From contig CATKHK010000035.1 of assembly GCA_949751835.1 (NCBI GenBank), positions 62,001-126,000 on the forward strand: a stretch of DNA of 64,000 nucleotides. The letters are read 5' to 3'. Under the pieces are notes generated by a model that was given only the letters and a program-made list of their open reading frames with translations, had not been told where the DNA came from and did not search any database. Positions 44,476-54,673 of the stretch are shown in pieces. The position numbers and the translations under genes were made by a program. Position 1 is the stretch's first letter. Each line of letters opens with the position of its first letter. This stretch comes from Blepharisma japonicum (lineage: Eukaryota; Ciliophora; Heterotrichea; Heterotrichida; Blepharismidae).

Positions 44476-45894
44476 ATGTCTCAATATCTTTTCCTCGCTC
44501 TTCCACTATTGGTTTCCTGCTCGACAATATTTGTTGTAGAGGTCAGTAGGCACGGCGCAAGAACACCAGTGACTTTTCAGCCTTGGGACAATGACGGAAG
44601 ATGGTCTACCTATCAGCCAGGAGAGTTAACTCCTGAAGGTATGAGGCAGCATTATCTCATCGGCGCTGAATTAAGAAATAGGTATATTGTCCAAACCCAG
44701 CTGCTCAATGAAACTTTTTACCAGCCTCAAATTAATGTTTACTCGACTGATGTCCATAGAACTCTTCAAAGTGCAGAGTCCCAAATGATGGGATTGTACC
44801 CACCATCTACAGGCCCAAATCTTCGAGTTCCACAATTAGAAGAAACAGCAGTTCCTCCAATTGAAGTTTCCAATGAAACTGAAATAATACAAGAATTAGG
44901 CCAAACTGCACTGCCAAATAATACCCAAGTGATTCCTGTGCATACTGACAGCTCAAATAGAGAGTATTTATTGCTTGCTGACGATACCTGTGAAAGATAT
45001 AGGTATCTCATGAAGCTTAGAAAGAATAGCACTGACGTGCTAAGCTTGAAATCTCAATCTGCAGGAATTTATCAAACTATTATGACTTATTTTAAAGTAA
45101 GCTATAATGATGCAGTAAGCATGTTTTCTGGCTTAGTAGACAGCTTAAGGTGTAACAACTGGTATGGCTTTACAGTCCCTGCTGTATTTGGCGACCCATT
45201 TTTTACTCAAGCTAACCTTTTAGACGACCAGCTGAATCAGCTGGTCTCTTATGTCCCCGACTTATTAGCAAGGTATGCCGGGAGCGATTTTCTTTCAAAT
45301 TTGTCATATCTTCTCAATAGCGCCAAAAATCAAGCCAACAGCTTAAAATTTCAATTTTATTCTGCTCATGATGATTCACTTCTAAATATTTTATCAGCGC
45401 TTCAATTGGGAAATTTATTACAGCCTACATTTGCGTCAACTTTGATTTTTGAATTAATTCAAGATGATAATAACCCTGATATTTATAATGTGACGTTAGC
45501 TTATAATGATGTATTACAAGTTGTCGGAAATTGTCCTGGGACGTCATGTCCTTTGGAAACCTTTTTGGAGTTTATTAATGGAAGAGCTTTTCCGAATACT
45601 GCTGAAGCGTGTATGATGAATTATAATACTACTGATTGGGGAAGCTTAACGAAAACTGATACAAAATCTTCAAAGACTAGCGCTCTTGAATGGTATTGGT
45701 GGCTTGTAATCGGGATAGGCATTGCAGCTGCTACCTGTATTACAGTCTTAACTGCTTTCTTCCTCATGAGAAAAAAGAAAAAAGCAAGCAGGCAAGCATA
45801 CGGAAATTTGGATTTTGTTGAGTCTAAAGATAGAAATTTGGATTCTGTAGAGCCCAAAGGTGGAAATCTGGATTTTATAGAGTCTAGAGCTTAA
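44476..45894 (+). CDS. Membrane-anchored histidine acid phosphatase 2 (tandem paralog)
   Basis: A 472-residue paralog of the preceding gene with RHGARTPVTF, YSTDVHRTLQSAESQ and SAHDDSLLN. It keeps the same Cys pattern, a TM segment and a longer cytosolic tail. The tail has three copies of a seven- to eight-residue unit (GNLDFVES, RNLDSVEP, GNLDFIES). The first enzyme's tail is short and lacks these, so the cytosolic part is where the pair has diverged most. Confidence 0.92.
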   Translation: MSQYLFLALPLLVSCSTIFVVEVSRHGARTPVTFQPWDNDGRWSTYQPGELTPEGMRQHYLIGAELRNRYIVQTQLLNETFYQPQINVYSTDVHRTLQSAESQMMGLYPPSTGPNLRVPQLEETAVPPIEVSNETEIIQELGQTALPNNTQVIPVHTDSSNREYLLLADDTCERYRYLMKLRKNSTDVLSLKSQSAGIYQTIMTYFKVSYNDAVSMFSGLVDSLRCNNWYGFTVPAVFGDPFFTQANLLDDQLNQLVSYVPDLLARYAGSDFLSNLSYLLNSAKNQANSLKFQFYSAHDDSLLNILSALQLGNLLQPTFASTLIFELIQDDNNPDIYNVTLAYNDVLQVVGNCPGTSCPLETFLEFINGRAFPNTAEACMMNYNTTDWGSLTKTDTKSSKTSALEWYWWLVIGIGIAAATCITVLTAFFLMRKKKKASRQAYGNLDFVESKDRNLDSVEPKGGNLDFIESRA

Positions 45895-45970
45895 TTTATT
45901 TTTAATCATTATCTATAAATATTTTTAGTCGTATCTATTAATAAATTTTTATTTCTATGAAATTTAATAA

Positions 45971-47083
45971 ATGTCAAGCAGACACATTAATCCTAATCTT
46001 CATAACCACAGAGAAAATGCTACAAACCCCTCATACGGCGAAGAAGAAGGGTCATCTGGTAGAAAAAGGCAAAAAACCTCAGACACAAATCTTAACAAAG
46101 AAGAAGAAGCTGATATCCATTACAAAATCAGACCAGATATCCCAGCCACCGTAAGCAAGATCGAAGGTTTGCGAAAATTCAATAACTGAATTAAAAGTGT
46201 GCTTATCAATGAATACACCAGACAAGGATTCACAGTATTAGATATGTGCTGTGGCAGAGGAGGAGATCTCCTGAAATTCAATTCTGCCAAAATTGCGTTC
46301 TATGTAGGAATCGACTTAAGCCATGAAAGTGTTGAAAAGGCTAAAGAAAGATTTGATTCTATACGCCCAAAGCCAAAATTCGAAGCTTTACTAATAGAAG
46401 GCAGCTCTTGTGACCCTGATTACACAATCTCACAAGTAGTAAATCAGCATTATGACTTAGAATATGACCTTATCAGCTGCCAATTTGCGTTCCATTATAT
46501 ATGGGATTCTGAAGACAGCGTCAGAAGGTTTTTATTCAATGTATCTGAAAAACTGAAGCCAGGTGCTGTCTTTATCAGCACAATTCCAGACGCAAATGTT
46601 GTTGTAAAAAAGCTGAAAACTGAAAGCGAAAATTTTATATTTGGAAATCAATATTATTCAATTAAATTTGATACTGATAAATTTCCAAAAAGTAAAGGAG
46701 AGTTTGGCTTAAAATATGGGTTTTATTTAGAAGACAGCGTTGGAGAGTCTATTGTCAGACAAGAAGGGACTGAAATAGTTTATGTCCCTGAATATTTAGT
46801 AATTATGGAAAAGCTTGAAGAAATGGCTGAACAATATGATTTAGAGCTTGTCTGCAAAAGAAATTTCCACTACTTTTATGATGAATATAAAGAAAAGTAT
46901 AACTGGCTACTAAAAAAATACTTAAAAGATGTATCAATAGATGAGGATCAATGGGATATCGCTTATCTATATATGGTTATTGTATTTAAGAAGAAAGGTG
47001 AATTTAAACCGCCCCCAAAGCTTTCTCATGCTGATGACACTCGTGCTACGATTGTAAAGATGAGGGATATTGATATAGACTAA
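45971..47083 (+). CDS. RNMT: mRNA cap guanine-N7 methyltransferase
   Basis: A 370-residue protein with one TGA-Trp at 46187-46189 (FNN-W-IKSVLI, a position that is Trp in the family). SAM motif I is VLDMCCGRGGDLLKF. SCQFAFHYIWDSED is the cap-binding/catalytic block. The YVPEYLVIMEKLEEMAEQYDLEL region and a C-terminal YMVIVFKKKG complete the fold. A basic N-terminus with GRKRQKTSD probably directs nuclear import. It methylates the 5' cap guanosine of nuclear mRNA. Confidence 0.93.
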
Positions 47084-47221
47084 TAAATCTTTATAATAGT
47101 TTACTATAATAAATAAATTAGTTTTTATACCAAGATATGAAAAATCAATTATAAGCAAAAATTATCAACAGAATTTGAACTGGCATTTAATTGCAAATTT
47201 AGAAACTTATAATTAATATCT

Positions 47222-47638
47222 TTAAGGCGAATAAACTGGGATTACATCAATCACAGCACCCTGTGACACTTTATACTGGTTCAACAGAAACTTGTCCTCA
47301 AGCACTTTTCCATCCAAAACCATGTGGATATCATCTAATCCCATAATCGCCTTAGCTTTGGTTCTCAGTGTGCTAACCCTTTCTCCAGCGACGATTTGTA
47401 CTTCTTCTTTCCTCCCATCGAAACCTTCAAAATACATGATCAATAACTCATTAGCATTCACTTCTTCGTTTTTTTCGTATTTGCAGATATAAGCGGAGGT
47501 ATTTCCATCAGCGTGCAAAATCTCCACATTGCTAGCATCTAATTGGTGTGTATCTTTTAGAGATAATTTTTTCACTTTTTCTGCTTTTGTTGTAGGGCTT
47601 TGTGTCTTTTTGGTTAAGACTTTCAAACAGTTTCCCAT
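47222..47638 (-). CDS. Ubiquitin-like-domain protein with acylated N-terminus
   Basis: The 138-residue protein starts MGNCLKVLTKK, a myristoylation/palmitoylation signal. Residues about 65-135 (EVQIVAGERVSTLRTKAKA, DIHMVLDGKVLEDKFLLNQY, GAVIDVIPVY) follow the beta-grasp ubiquitin pattern. It ends in SP, not Gly-Gly, so it cannot be conjugated. It may be a membrane-bound ubiquitin-like adaptor. Confidence 0.65.
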   Translation of the reverse strand: MGNCLKVLTKKTQSPTTKAEKVKKLSLKDTHQLDASNVEILHADGNTSAYICKYEKNEEVNANELLIMYFEGFDGRKEEVQIVAGERVSTLRTKAKAIMGLDDIHMVLDGKVLEDKFLLNQYKVSQGAVIDVIPVYSP

Positions 47639-47659
47639 TTTTTTAACTAATGATAATTA

Positions 47660-50600
47660 TTATTTATCTTTTTTGTGAATAACTTGGTTGCGTCTGCTCT
47701 TGACTCTGGCGAAAAATTTGAGACACTCGTCTATTAGGACTACTGGCGTAGAGAAAACCATGACTAAAATCCACTCCTGAGAAGTCAATGGGACAATTCC
47801 GAAAACTTCATTTAAGAAAGGAACATAAAGGATTAAGCAGTGTAAGACAATTGACCCAGAAATTGCAAGCAAAAGCCAAGGATTTACCCATGGAGGCATA
47901 TGGATAAGGGAAGTGTCTTCTGAAAGAGCGTTGAGGGAGTTAAGCATTTCAATGACCACAAGGACTGTTAAGGACAAGGTGCTAGCCTTGGTTTTGCCTT
48001 CAGTGAAATATAAGCATGGATGATGAGAAAGGTCAAGCCCATTCCAGTCAGGAAGTGAAAAATCTTTCCAGCCAGGACATTCTGACCAATTTGAAATTTG
48101 AGAATAAGCTACCAGTGGATGAGAGTCCCCACCATCAAAGAACAGATACCAGTACACAAAGATCCCAACTGTAGCTGCACCTACATAAGTACCAATTACA
48201 AAGTATCTGATATAAACCCAGTTGCTGATCAAAGGTTCGTCATGTCTTCTTGGCGGTTTTTTCATAATGTCAAGATCTGGCGGGTTAAATCCTAAAGCAG
48301 TAGCTGGAGGTCCATCAGTGACCAAATTTACCCACAATAGTTGAACTGAAGTAAAACCTTCAGGAAGCCCAAGCATAGCGGTTAAGAAAATACTTACAAC
48401 TTCTCCAATATTTGAAGAAATCAGATACCTGATAAAGGCCTTTGTGTTGTTATAAATAGATCTGCCTTCTTCAACAGCTGCAACAATTGTTGAAAACTTG
48501 TCGTCAGCTAAAATCATATCTGAAGCTCTTTTGGCAACTTCTGTACCAGCTATGCCCATAGCAACCCCAATGTTTGCTTCTGATAAGGCTGGAGCATCAT
48601 TGACTCCATCTCCAGTCATGGCGACGACTTCTCTTGAGCTTTTAAGTAATTGGACAAGCTTTTTCTTGTGTCTTGGCTCGGTTCTGCTGAAAATACAAGC
48701 ATCAGCGTCTTGAAGGGCTTTGGATAATTCACTTTCTGGCATTTTGTTTAAGTCGATTCCAGTTAAACTGAGAGTGTTTCCTGTTGTAATTCCGATATTA
48801 TCAGCGACTGCTTCAGCTGTGAGTTTATTGTCTCCAGTGATCATGAAAACTTTGATTCCAGCTTGCTTGCAAAGAGCAATCGATTCTTTAACTTCTGGAC
48901 GTGGAGGATCTTTCATGCCCATAACTCCTAAAAATACCAAATTTTGTTCGAAGCCTAAGAAATTTTCATAGTCTTCTAATAAGTGATGTGCAGGATGGTT
49001 TTCTCCATTATAATCAGTCAATTCATGGCAATCATCAGTATATGCGAAAGCTATGCATCTTAAAGCTTGCTTGCTCATCCCAACTACTCTTTCCATTGCA
49101 TCTTGCTTCATACTTTGGGTCATCTGAGCAACACCATTTGGCAAATGAATTCTCGAGCATCTCTCTATGATACTTTCAGGGGCACCTTTTACATAAAGAA
49201 TATTTCTGCCAGTGCTTTTCTGGTTGCAAAGTGAGCTCATGCTTTTTCTTTCTCTAGTGAATTCAAGAGTGACTAATTTTTTGAATTCATTTCCTACCAC
49301 ATGTTCAGAGTAATACCCAGCTTTTTTAAACGAATTATCAGTTTTTCCGATTTTTTCGACTGCAATACGAATAGCAGCTTCAGTGGCCATACCAATAATT
49401 TTATATTGAACTCCGTCTGATTCAATTTTAGAGTCATTGCAAAGTGAAGCTGACAGCAAAAATTGTCTGAAAGAGTCATTGAAATAGTCTTGAGAAAGAC
49501 CTTCAGCTTTTCCGTCTACTTTAAATCCGTTTCCAGAAACAGAAAAAGCTTTATATCCTTCATTGAGCCTGTCAGGGACAAAGAAATCAGTCACAGTCAT
49601 TTCGTTTGTAGTTAAAGTTCCTGTTTTGTCACTGCAAATGACTGATGTACAGCCTAAAGTTTCTACGCTTGGGAGTCTTCTTACAATTGCGTTTCTTTGG
49701 GCCATTCTTCTTGTTCCGAGAGCTAAACAAGTGGTAATTACAGCAGGAAGCCCTTCAGGGACAGCAGCTACAGCTAATGCAATAGCAATTTTGAAATAAT
49801 AAATAGCTCCTCTAATAGGAGTTCCATGAGCTTCATCGAAAAAGTTTCTGAAGTTCATGATCCACACCAATGCGCAGATACCGAAAATTACTTTTGCTAA
49901 TAAATTTCCAAATTCATCTAGTTTTTCTTGTAGTGGTGTTCTTTCTTCATTAGCATCAGTAACTTCTTTTTGCATTTTTCCGATTTCGGTTGTCATGCCA
50001 ATTTCGACGATGACTCCTAGGGCACTTCCAGCAGCAATGGTGGAAGATGAAAAAGCAATGTTTGATTTGTCTTGTAAGACTACATCTCCATGGTCAAGTG
50101 GGCCAGGATGCTTAGCAATATCCTTAGTTTCTCCTGTTAAGTGTGACTGATTCACTCTGAAAGAAGGTGTCAGCAATTTCAAAACTCTGACGTCAGCAGG
50201 GACTTTGCTGCCGACTGTCATCTCCACAATATCGCCAGGGACCACTTCTCTTGCAAGGACAGTACTCCAAGTGCCGCTTCTAAGAACTTTAGCGTGTTCT
50301 GGCATAAGGTCTTTTAAGGCTTCTAGTGCTGCTTCTGCGTTTGATTCTTGCCAAACTCCGACTACAGCATTTGCGATCAGTATTAAAAGTATGACGATTG
50401 GCTCAATATACCCAACAATCCCTGACTCGCCGTCTAAGAAAGCGATGATGGTTGAGATAACAGCGGCTACCAAAAGAATAATAACCATAAGATCTGTAAA
50501 CTGCTCAAGTACCATCGCAAGCAGGCTCTTTGTTTCCGCCTTTTTTAATTCATTCCATCCATATCTTCGTCTCAGCTGATCAATCGAGTCTTCACTGAGC

Positions 50601-50707
50601 CCTGATTCTGTGTTTGTATTCAAGCTTTTTATCAACTCCACATCAGAAATTGTGTGCCAAGGTGTTTGGATTTTACCCAGCTCTTGCTTATCCACAGATT
50701 CTGTCAT
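47660..50707 (-). CDS. SERCA-type P-type Ca2+-ATPase
   Basis: The start is set at the ATG at 50707, giving 1,015 residues. The P2A layout is complete: actuator TGET (LTGETKDIAK), phosphorylated Asp in CSDKTGTLT (about residue 358), KGAPE nucleotide site, hinge TGDGVNDAPAL, and ten TMs. VAAVPEGLPAV in M4 is the Ca2+-binding PEGL. The cytosolic tail ends KKDK, a dilysine ER-retrieval signal, consistent with an ER or alveolar-sac Ca2+ pump. It has no TGA or intron. Confidence 0.95.
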   Translation of the reverse strand: MTESVDKQELGKIQTPWHTISDVELIKSLNTNTESGLSEDSIDQLRRRYGWNELKKAETKSLLAMVLEQFTDLMVIILLVAAVISTIIAFLDGESGIVGYIEPIVILLILIANAVVGVWQESNAEAALEALKDLMPEHAKVLRSGTWSTVLAREVVPGDIVEMTVGSKVPADVRVLKLLTPSFRVNQSHLTGETKDIAKHPGPLDHGDVVLQDKSNIAFSSSTIAAGSALGVIVEIGMTTEIGKMQKEVTDANEERTPLQEKLDEFGNLLAKVIFGICALVWIMNFRNFFDEAHGTPIRGAIYYFKIAIALAVAAVPEGLPAVITTCLALGTRRMAQRNAIVRRLPSVETLGCTSVICSDKTGTLTTNEMTVTDFFVPDRLNEGYKAFSVSGNGFKVDGKAEGLSQDYFNDSFRQFLLSASLCNDSKIESDGVQYKIIGMATEAAIRIAVEKIGKTDNSFKKAGYYSEHVVGNEFKKLVTLEFTRERKSMSSLCNQKSTGRNILYVKGAPESIIERCSRIHLPNGVAQMTQSMKQDAMERVVGMSKQALRCIAFAYTDDCHELTDYNGENHPAHHLLEDYENFLGFEQNLVFLGVMGMKDPPRPEVKESIALCKQAGIKVFMITGDNKLTAEAVADNIGITTGNTLSLTGIDLNKMPESELSKALQDADACIFSRTEPRHKKKLVQLLKSSREVVAMTGDGVNDAPALSEANIGVAMGIAGTEVAKRASDMILADDKFSTIVAAVEEGRSIYNNTKAFIRYLISSNIGEVVSIFLTAMLGLPEGFTSVQLLWVNLVTDGPPATALGFNPPDLDIMKKPPRRHDEPLISNWVYIRYFVIGTYVGAATVGIFVYWYLFFDGGDSHPLVAYSQISNWSECPGWKDFSLPDWNGLDLSHHPCLYFTEGKTKASTLSLTVLVVIEMLNSLNALSEDTSLIHMPPWVNPWLLLAISGSIVLHCLILYVPFLNEVFGIVPLTSQEWILVMVFSTPVVLIDECLKFFARVKSRRNQVIHKKDK

Positions 50708-51286
50708 ATTATACACGTGTTTAATTAAATTTGATCCGCACAGCTTCGAAATGGGGACTTACAAATTTCTTAAGAATTGGTTTAACAAATAGATATTTGA
50801 TAGAAAATCTTAGAGAAATAGACAGAGATGAACTAAAAAGGTAATGAAGTAAGAAAAAAAAATAGTTTAAATATATGATTTATTGAATAATTGAAAAGCG
50901 GCTCTGATCAAAATTTTAACCAAAATGGAAATTAATTATGACTAGGGTATGACTGATAAATATGAATCATTTTAAAAGCATAAGCGGGATAATGATTTGA
51001 AGATTTTTGAATTTTAAAATTAATTAGTTTTCTAGACGAATTTCAACGCTATTACCATAAACTCAAATTAGCATTTGGGCTAATAAATCAAACTAAGAGA
51101 ATTCATAACATCTACTGCACGCGAGCACCCAATAATCAATACTTTTAGATTCGTTTTCTTTTATATTCATAATCATTTTCAAATTTCCTACATATAATTC
51201 ACATGAAATGTATTTTTCAAAAGAAATTACACTTTTCAAATTTGCTGGAAATTTTTTTAGCATATATATTTATATAGAAACCTACA
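50708..51286. other. Intergenic, divergent
   Basis: About 580 nt of AT-rich sequence between the Ca2+ pump and the U-box gene. I see no frame or repeat. Confidence 0.55.
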
Positions 51287-52141
51287 ATGCTGCCAGAGTC
51301 AAGACCAAAAAAATTAAACAAAATAGAAATAAGCGCTTTACATTGCCCGATCTCTTATGAGCTTATGACAGACCCTGTGATAACTCCTTTTGGCCACTGT
51401 TTTCAGCGGGCAGAAATAGAAGATTGATTAAAAACTCACAGATCATGCCCTTTAACAAATCAGGCTTTATCAATAGATCAGTTAATCCCTTGCTTTACAG
51501 TCAAATCCGCTGTAGAAGAGCTTCTTCGTCTTAATCAGAACGATACTTTTTGTGAAGAAGAAGAAGAAGCAAAAGAAATCCTGAAACCAATCCTCTATCT
51601 CCCCCAAGAATATGTTACTTATGGCATCCCCATAAAGTTAAGGCACATGAACACAAATAACTTCTTGCACTCCCACACAATTAATTACAGAAATGGCTCT
51701 TACCAACAAGAAGTTACCTGCTATTTCCATAGAGATGACAACGACTGATGGATTATAAAAGGTCCACACACAGATAGCCGCTGAAATATGCATGTTGGGG
51801 AACCAGTAAAAAATTTATCAATAATAAGGCTTGAGCATTTACTAACAGGCAGAAATCTCCATTCGCATAATATAAATACCAGCAAGTCCAATCAGCAAGA
51901 GGTCACCTGTTATGGGCAATATGGGATAGGAGATGATAATGATAATTGAAGACTGGAAATAGAAAATGGGAAAGCAGATGAAATTTTAGTAAAGAATTGT
52001 TGCATAAGGCTAATCCATGTAAAAACAGGCCAGGCCTTGCACTCACATAGCCACTTTCGTACAAAATCTTCTCAGCAAGAAGTAACAGGATATGGTGGCC
52101 GAGACACAAATGATCTTTGGGTCGTTGATCTAATCGCGTAA
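51287..52141 (+). CDS. U-box/MIR-domain fusion protein
   Basis: With TGA as Trp (for example EIED-W-LKTH) this is an intact 284-residue protein. Residues about 18-80 form a U-box: LHCPISYELMTDPVITPFGH, W-L, RSCPLTNQ, and CFTVKSAVEELL, an E2-binding ubiquitin-ligase fold. Residues about 108-283 are three MIR repeats as in SDF2 and protein O-mannosyltransferases: IKLRHMNTNNFLHSH/QQEVTCY, IIRLEHLLTGRNLHSH/QQEVTCY, and IRLIHVKTGQALHSH/QQEVTGY. There is no signal peptide. A cytosolic ligase that recognises a MIR ligand is inferred. Confidence 0.85.
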
Positions 52142-52159
52142 TTAAAATAAAATCTATTA

Positions 52160-52531
52160 ATGTCTAAAAGTGAGCCAAATAGCCCTTTGCTGCATGAAAG
52201 TGTCCAAGTAGTTATGGATGGAAGAGCGAGCTCGAATTTTTCTCATTTAACTCCAAAAAAAGAGTTCTTGCCAGCTACAATTTATATTGGAAATTACCCA
52301 AAAGAGTGAAGTTTTCATCCAGAAACTATTATATGCCCGTTTTGTCATAATAAGGTAGTGACTGAGCTTACTTATAAAAGAGGAACTATGTCTTTGTTAG
52401 GGTGTTGTGGGTTGCTTTCAATAGGATGCATTCCTTGCTGTATTTTGCCATTGGTAATGAAATCATGCAAAGATGGTTATCATATATGTCCAAAATGTAA
52501 TAGAACTGTTGCTGTTGTGAGTGTACTATAA
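52160..52531 (+). CDS. LITAF-domain protein
   Basis: A 123-residue protein with one TGA-Trp (PKE-W-SFHP). The C-terminal half has IICPFCHNKVVTEL, a hydrophobic insert (GLLSIGCIPCCILPLVM) and HICPKCNRTV. This is the split zinc-ribbon with membrane-dipping helix of LITAF proteins, monotopic endosome/lysosome membrane proteins. It starts 18 nt after the U-box/MIR stop on the same strand. Confidence 0.85.
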
Positions 52532-52818
52532 AGTAGCTCAAAACTGAAGCTTTGGGTATAGAAAGGAGTAAACTGATATAATTAAAATTTTAAAGCTTAA
52601 GTTACTGATTATTTATACAGCTATACATATTGAAATAATTTTTTTTGATATGTTGTGATTCTTTTAGAATACAGAAATTTTATTTTTAAATTTTTATGAT
52701 TTTCAATTGGAATAAATGCAAATATTTTCAGAAATTTTTGTTTTAAATAATTGCAGGATAAGAAGAATAGCAGAATCATTAGAAATTATTAAATAATTGC
52801 ACTCTTGAGGCGGTAAAT

Positions 52819-53784
52819 ATGGAAATTCAAACAGGTGAAGTTGAAGTAAAAAGCGAGTATGTTGAAAAACTAAAAGAGCCATCAAGTTCAGGCTACTGGA
52901 AAACAGGAAATCAGTCCAAGTTTTCATCAATTCCTCCAAGCATTTCTAAAGATGCATATTCTATTGAAGAAGTCGACGTTAGCCCTGATCTCAAGCGAAG
53001 ATCTCCAATCATTGACCCTCGACCTCTCAAATTCAGAAAAAGGGAAGACAAAAGAGTTTCATTCGGCGAGAACACTGAAATCTTGATTTCTCCTCGTCCT
53101 CCCCAGTCAGACCTCCCAGAGCCTCTCCCAGAAGACCAAGATATCGATTCCTTACTTTTATTTTACACAAATGAAAACCATTTCGAGCAGTTTACATCAG
53201 ATCTCAGCAAAGCTTTAGATAATCGAATAGAATCAACAAAATCCAATATAATTTCTGCTTTAGATCACTTAAAAGACATGATTGCTTATCATAAAAAAAT
53301 CCCAACACAACAAGAAATTGACAATATAAATCAAGAAAATGACTCCCTTCATAATGAACTCCAAAGATTAGAGATGGAATTAGCCGCTGCGAACCAAAAT
53401 ATTGAAATTGAAAATAAAAAAGCAGAAAACGAAGAAAATGAAATTGCGAGAAATTTAGAAGAAATAAAAGCTGAATATGATAAAAAAATAGAAAATTTAA
53501 CTGAAGATAACCAGCACTATAAAAAAATCCACAATTTTTATTCAAATTTGATGAATCTTAAAGCAGAAAGAAAAGGGGGCATTTTCCGATGTGTTGCTGG
53601 GTATAAAGGAAATGAAATTTCGTTTGAAATTGATATGGCAGGGAGATATATTCGATATACCCCTTTAGAATGTAGCTCACAAGTTGGGAATTTATTAAAA
53701 TACGAAATCACTGATTTAAGACAAACTGAGCTGTCCATTCTTTTTACAAGAATTCTGAAGCACTGCATTGCAACAACCCCTTAA
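52819..53784 (+). CDS. Coiled-coil protein with RVSF motif and RWD-like C-terminus (candidate kinetochore protein)
   Basis: A 321-residue protein. The disordered N-terminus contains KRVSFGENTE, an RVxF PP1-docking motif. A coiled coil spans about residues 165-245. The end, GIFRCVAGYKGNEISFEI, YIRYTPLE, then LLKYEITDLRQTELSILFTR, has the strand-strand-helix pattern of the RWD domain in Csm1/Pcs1 and Spc24/25 kinetochore proteins. The overall plan (disordered head, coil, RWD) fits these. Homology is inferred from pattern, not demonstrated. Confidence 0.45.
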   Translation: MEIQTGEVEVKSEYVEKLKEPSSSGYWKTGNQSKFSSIPPSISKDAYSIEEVDVSPDLKRRSPIIDPRPLKFRKREDKRVSFGENTEILISPRPPQSDLPEPLPEDQDIDSLLLFYTNENHFEQFTSDLSKALDNRIESTKSNIISALDHLKDMIAYHKKIPTQQEIDNINQENDSLHNELQRLEMELAAANQNIEIENKKAENEENEIARNLEEIKAEYDKKIENLTEDNQHYKKIHNFYSNLMNLKAERKGGIFRCVAGYKGNEISFEIDMAGRYIRYTPLECSSQVGNLLKYEITDLRQTELSILFTRILKHCIATTP

Positions 53785-53827
53785 TTGGTAAATATTAATA
53801 AGCGTAATATAAAGAAATTATTCTAAT

Positions 53828-54460
53828 TTAAGGATAATAGTCTTGGTCAATTCCAGCTCCGCAGAAGCTTACATCTCCGTTATATTGCTTAATTGCAGGG
53901 GTATTCCAGCCTCCAAATGGAGTAAAATCATCGAAGCTCATCCAGTCATCATAATGGGCATACCACAATGGATATTGGGAGACTCCAGTCCATCCAAGCC
54001 CAACGATGCTTTGCCAGTTATAGTAGCTACTATAAATTCCAACACTTTGGCCTTGGTTCGTTAGTTCATTGGCCATAGTTAAAATAAAGTTTTGGTTGTT
54101 TCCTATGTCTGAGTCCCAGGCATAAACTTCAATATCCATCCAAACCATTCCATATCCTTGGCCTGAAATTGCATTCACTAAATCGTCAGCTTGTCCGGCT
54201 GGGTCTCCACATGGGTAACAAGGGAAGAGGTAGACGTCTGTATTCTGCATTCCTCCGTTAATTGAGTTTTGAATATTTGAAACCACATTTGGGTCAACTC
54301 CACCGTAGCTACAGTAACCACGGACAATACCAAAGATATAGCCATTTTGATTTAAGCAGCTGAAAGAATCTTGGCTTGTATATGCTGAAACATCGACACC
54401 TGTGGCTGCGAGAGCTGAAGGAACTGAGATGCATAAAATGAAAAGGGCAAACAGCTTCAT
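53828..54460 (-). CDS. GH25-type lysozyme
   Basis: The start is set at the ATG at 54460 (MKLFALFILCISVPSALA signal peptide), giving 210 residues. ATGVDVSAYTS begins the GH25 barrel with its conserved Asp. YGMVWMDIEVYAWD carries the catalytic Asp-x-Glu, and PLWYAHYDDW and IKQYNGDVSFCGAGIDQDYY complete the family pattern seen in animal and amoebal lysozymes. It is secreted or phagosomal and would cleave bacterial peptidoglycan, fitting a bacterivorous ciliate. Confidence 0.9.
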   Translation of the reverse strand: MKLFALFILCISVPSALAATGVDVSAYTSQDSFSCLNQNGYIFGIVRGYCSYGGVDPNVVSNIQNSINGGMQNTDVYLFPCYPCGDPAGQADDLVNAISGQGYGMVWMDIEVYAWDSDIGNNQNFILTMANELTNQGQSVGIYSSYYNWQSIVGLGWTGVSQYPLWYAHYDDWMSFDDFTPFGGWNTPAIKQYNGDVSFCGAGIDQDYYP

Positions 54461-54673
54461 ATTATTCACCAAATTATAGTAGAATAAGAGATTTAATATG
54501 AATAATTTTGGGAATTAAAATATTATGATCGATATTATAGGATGAAATTACCATTTTCATAACTCTTTGAAATTTTATATATTCATCCTAATATTCATGC
54601 AATATTTTCAGCCGATAAGATGCAGTAAGTAAGGTTGATTATTAAGTTTTACTTGAAGGCTACAGTTTAGAAA

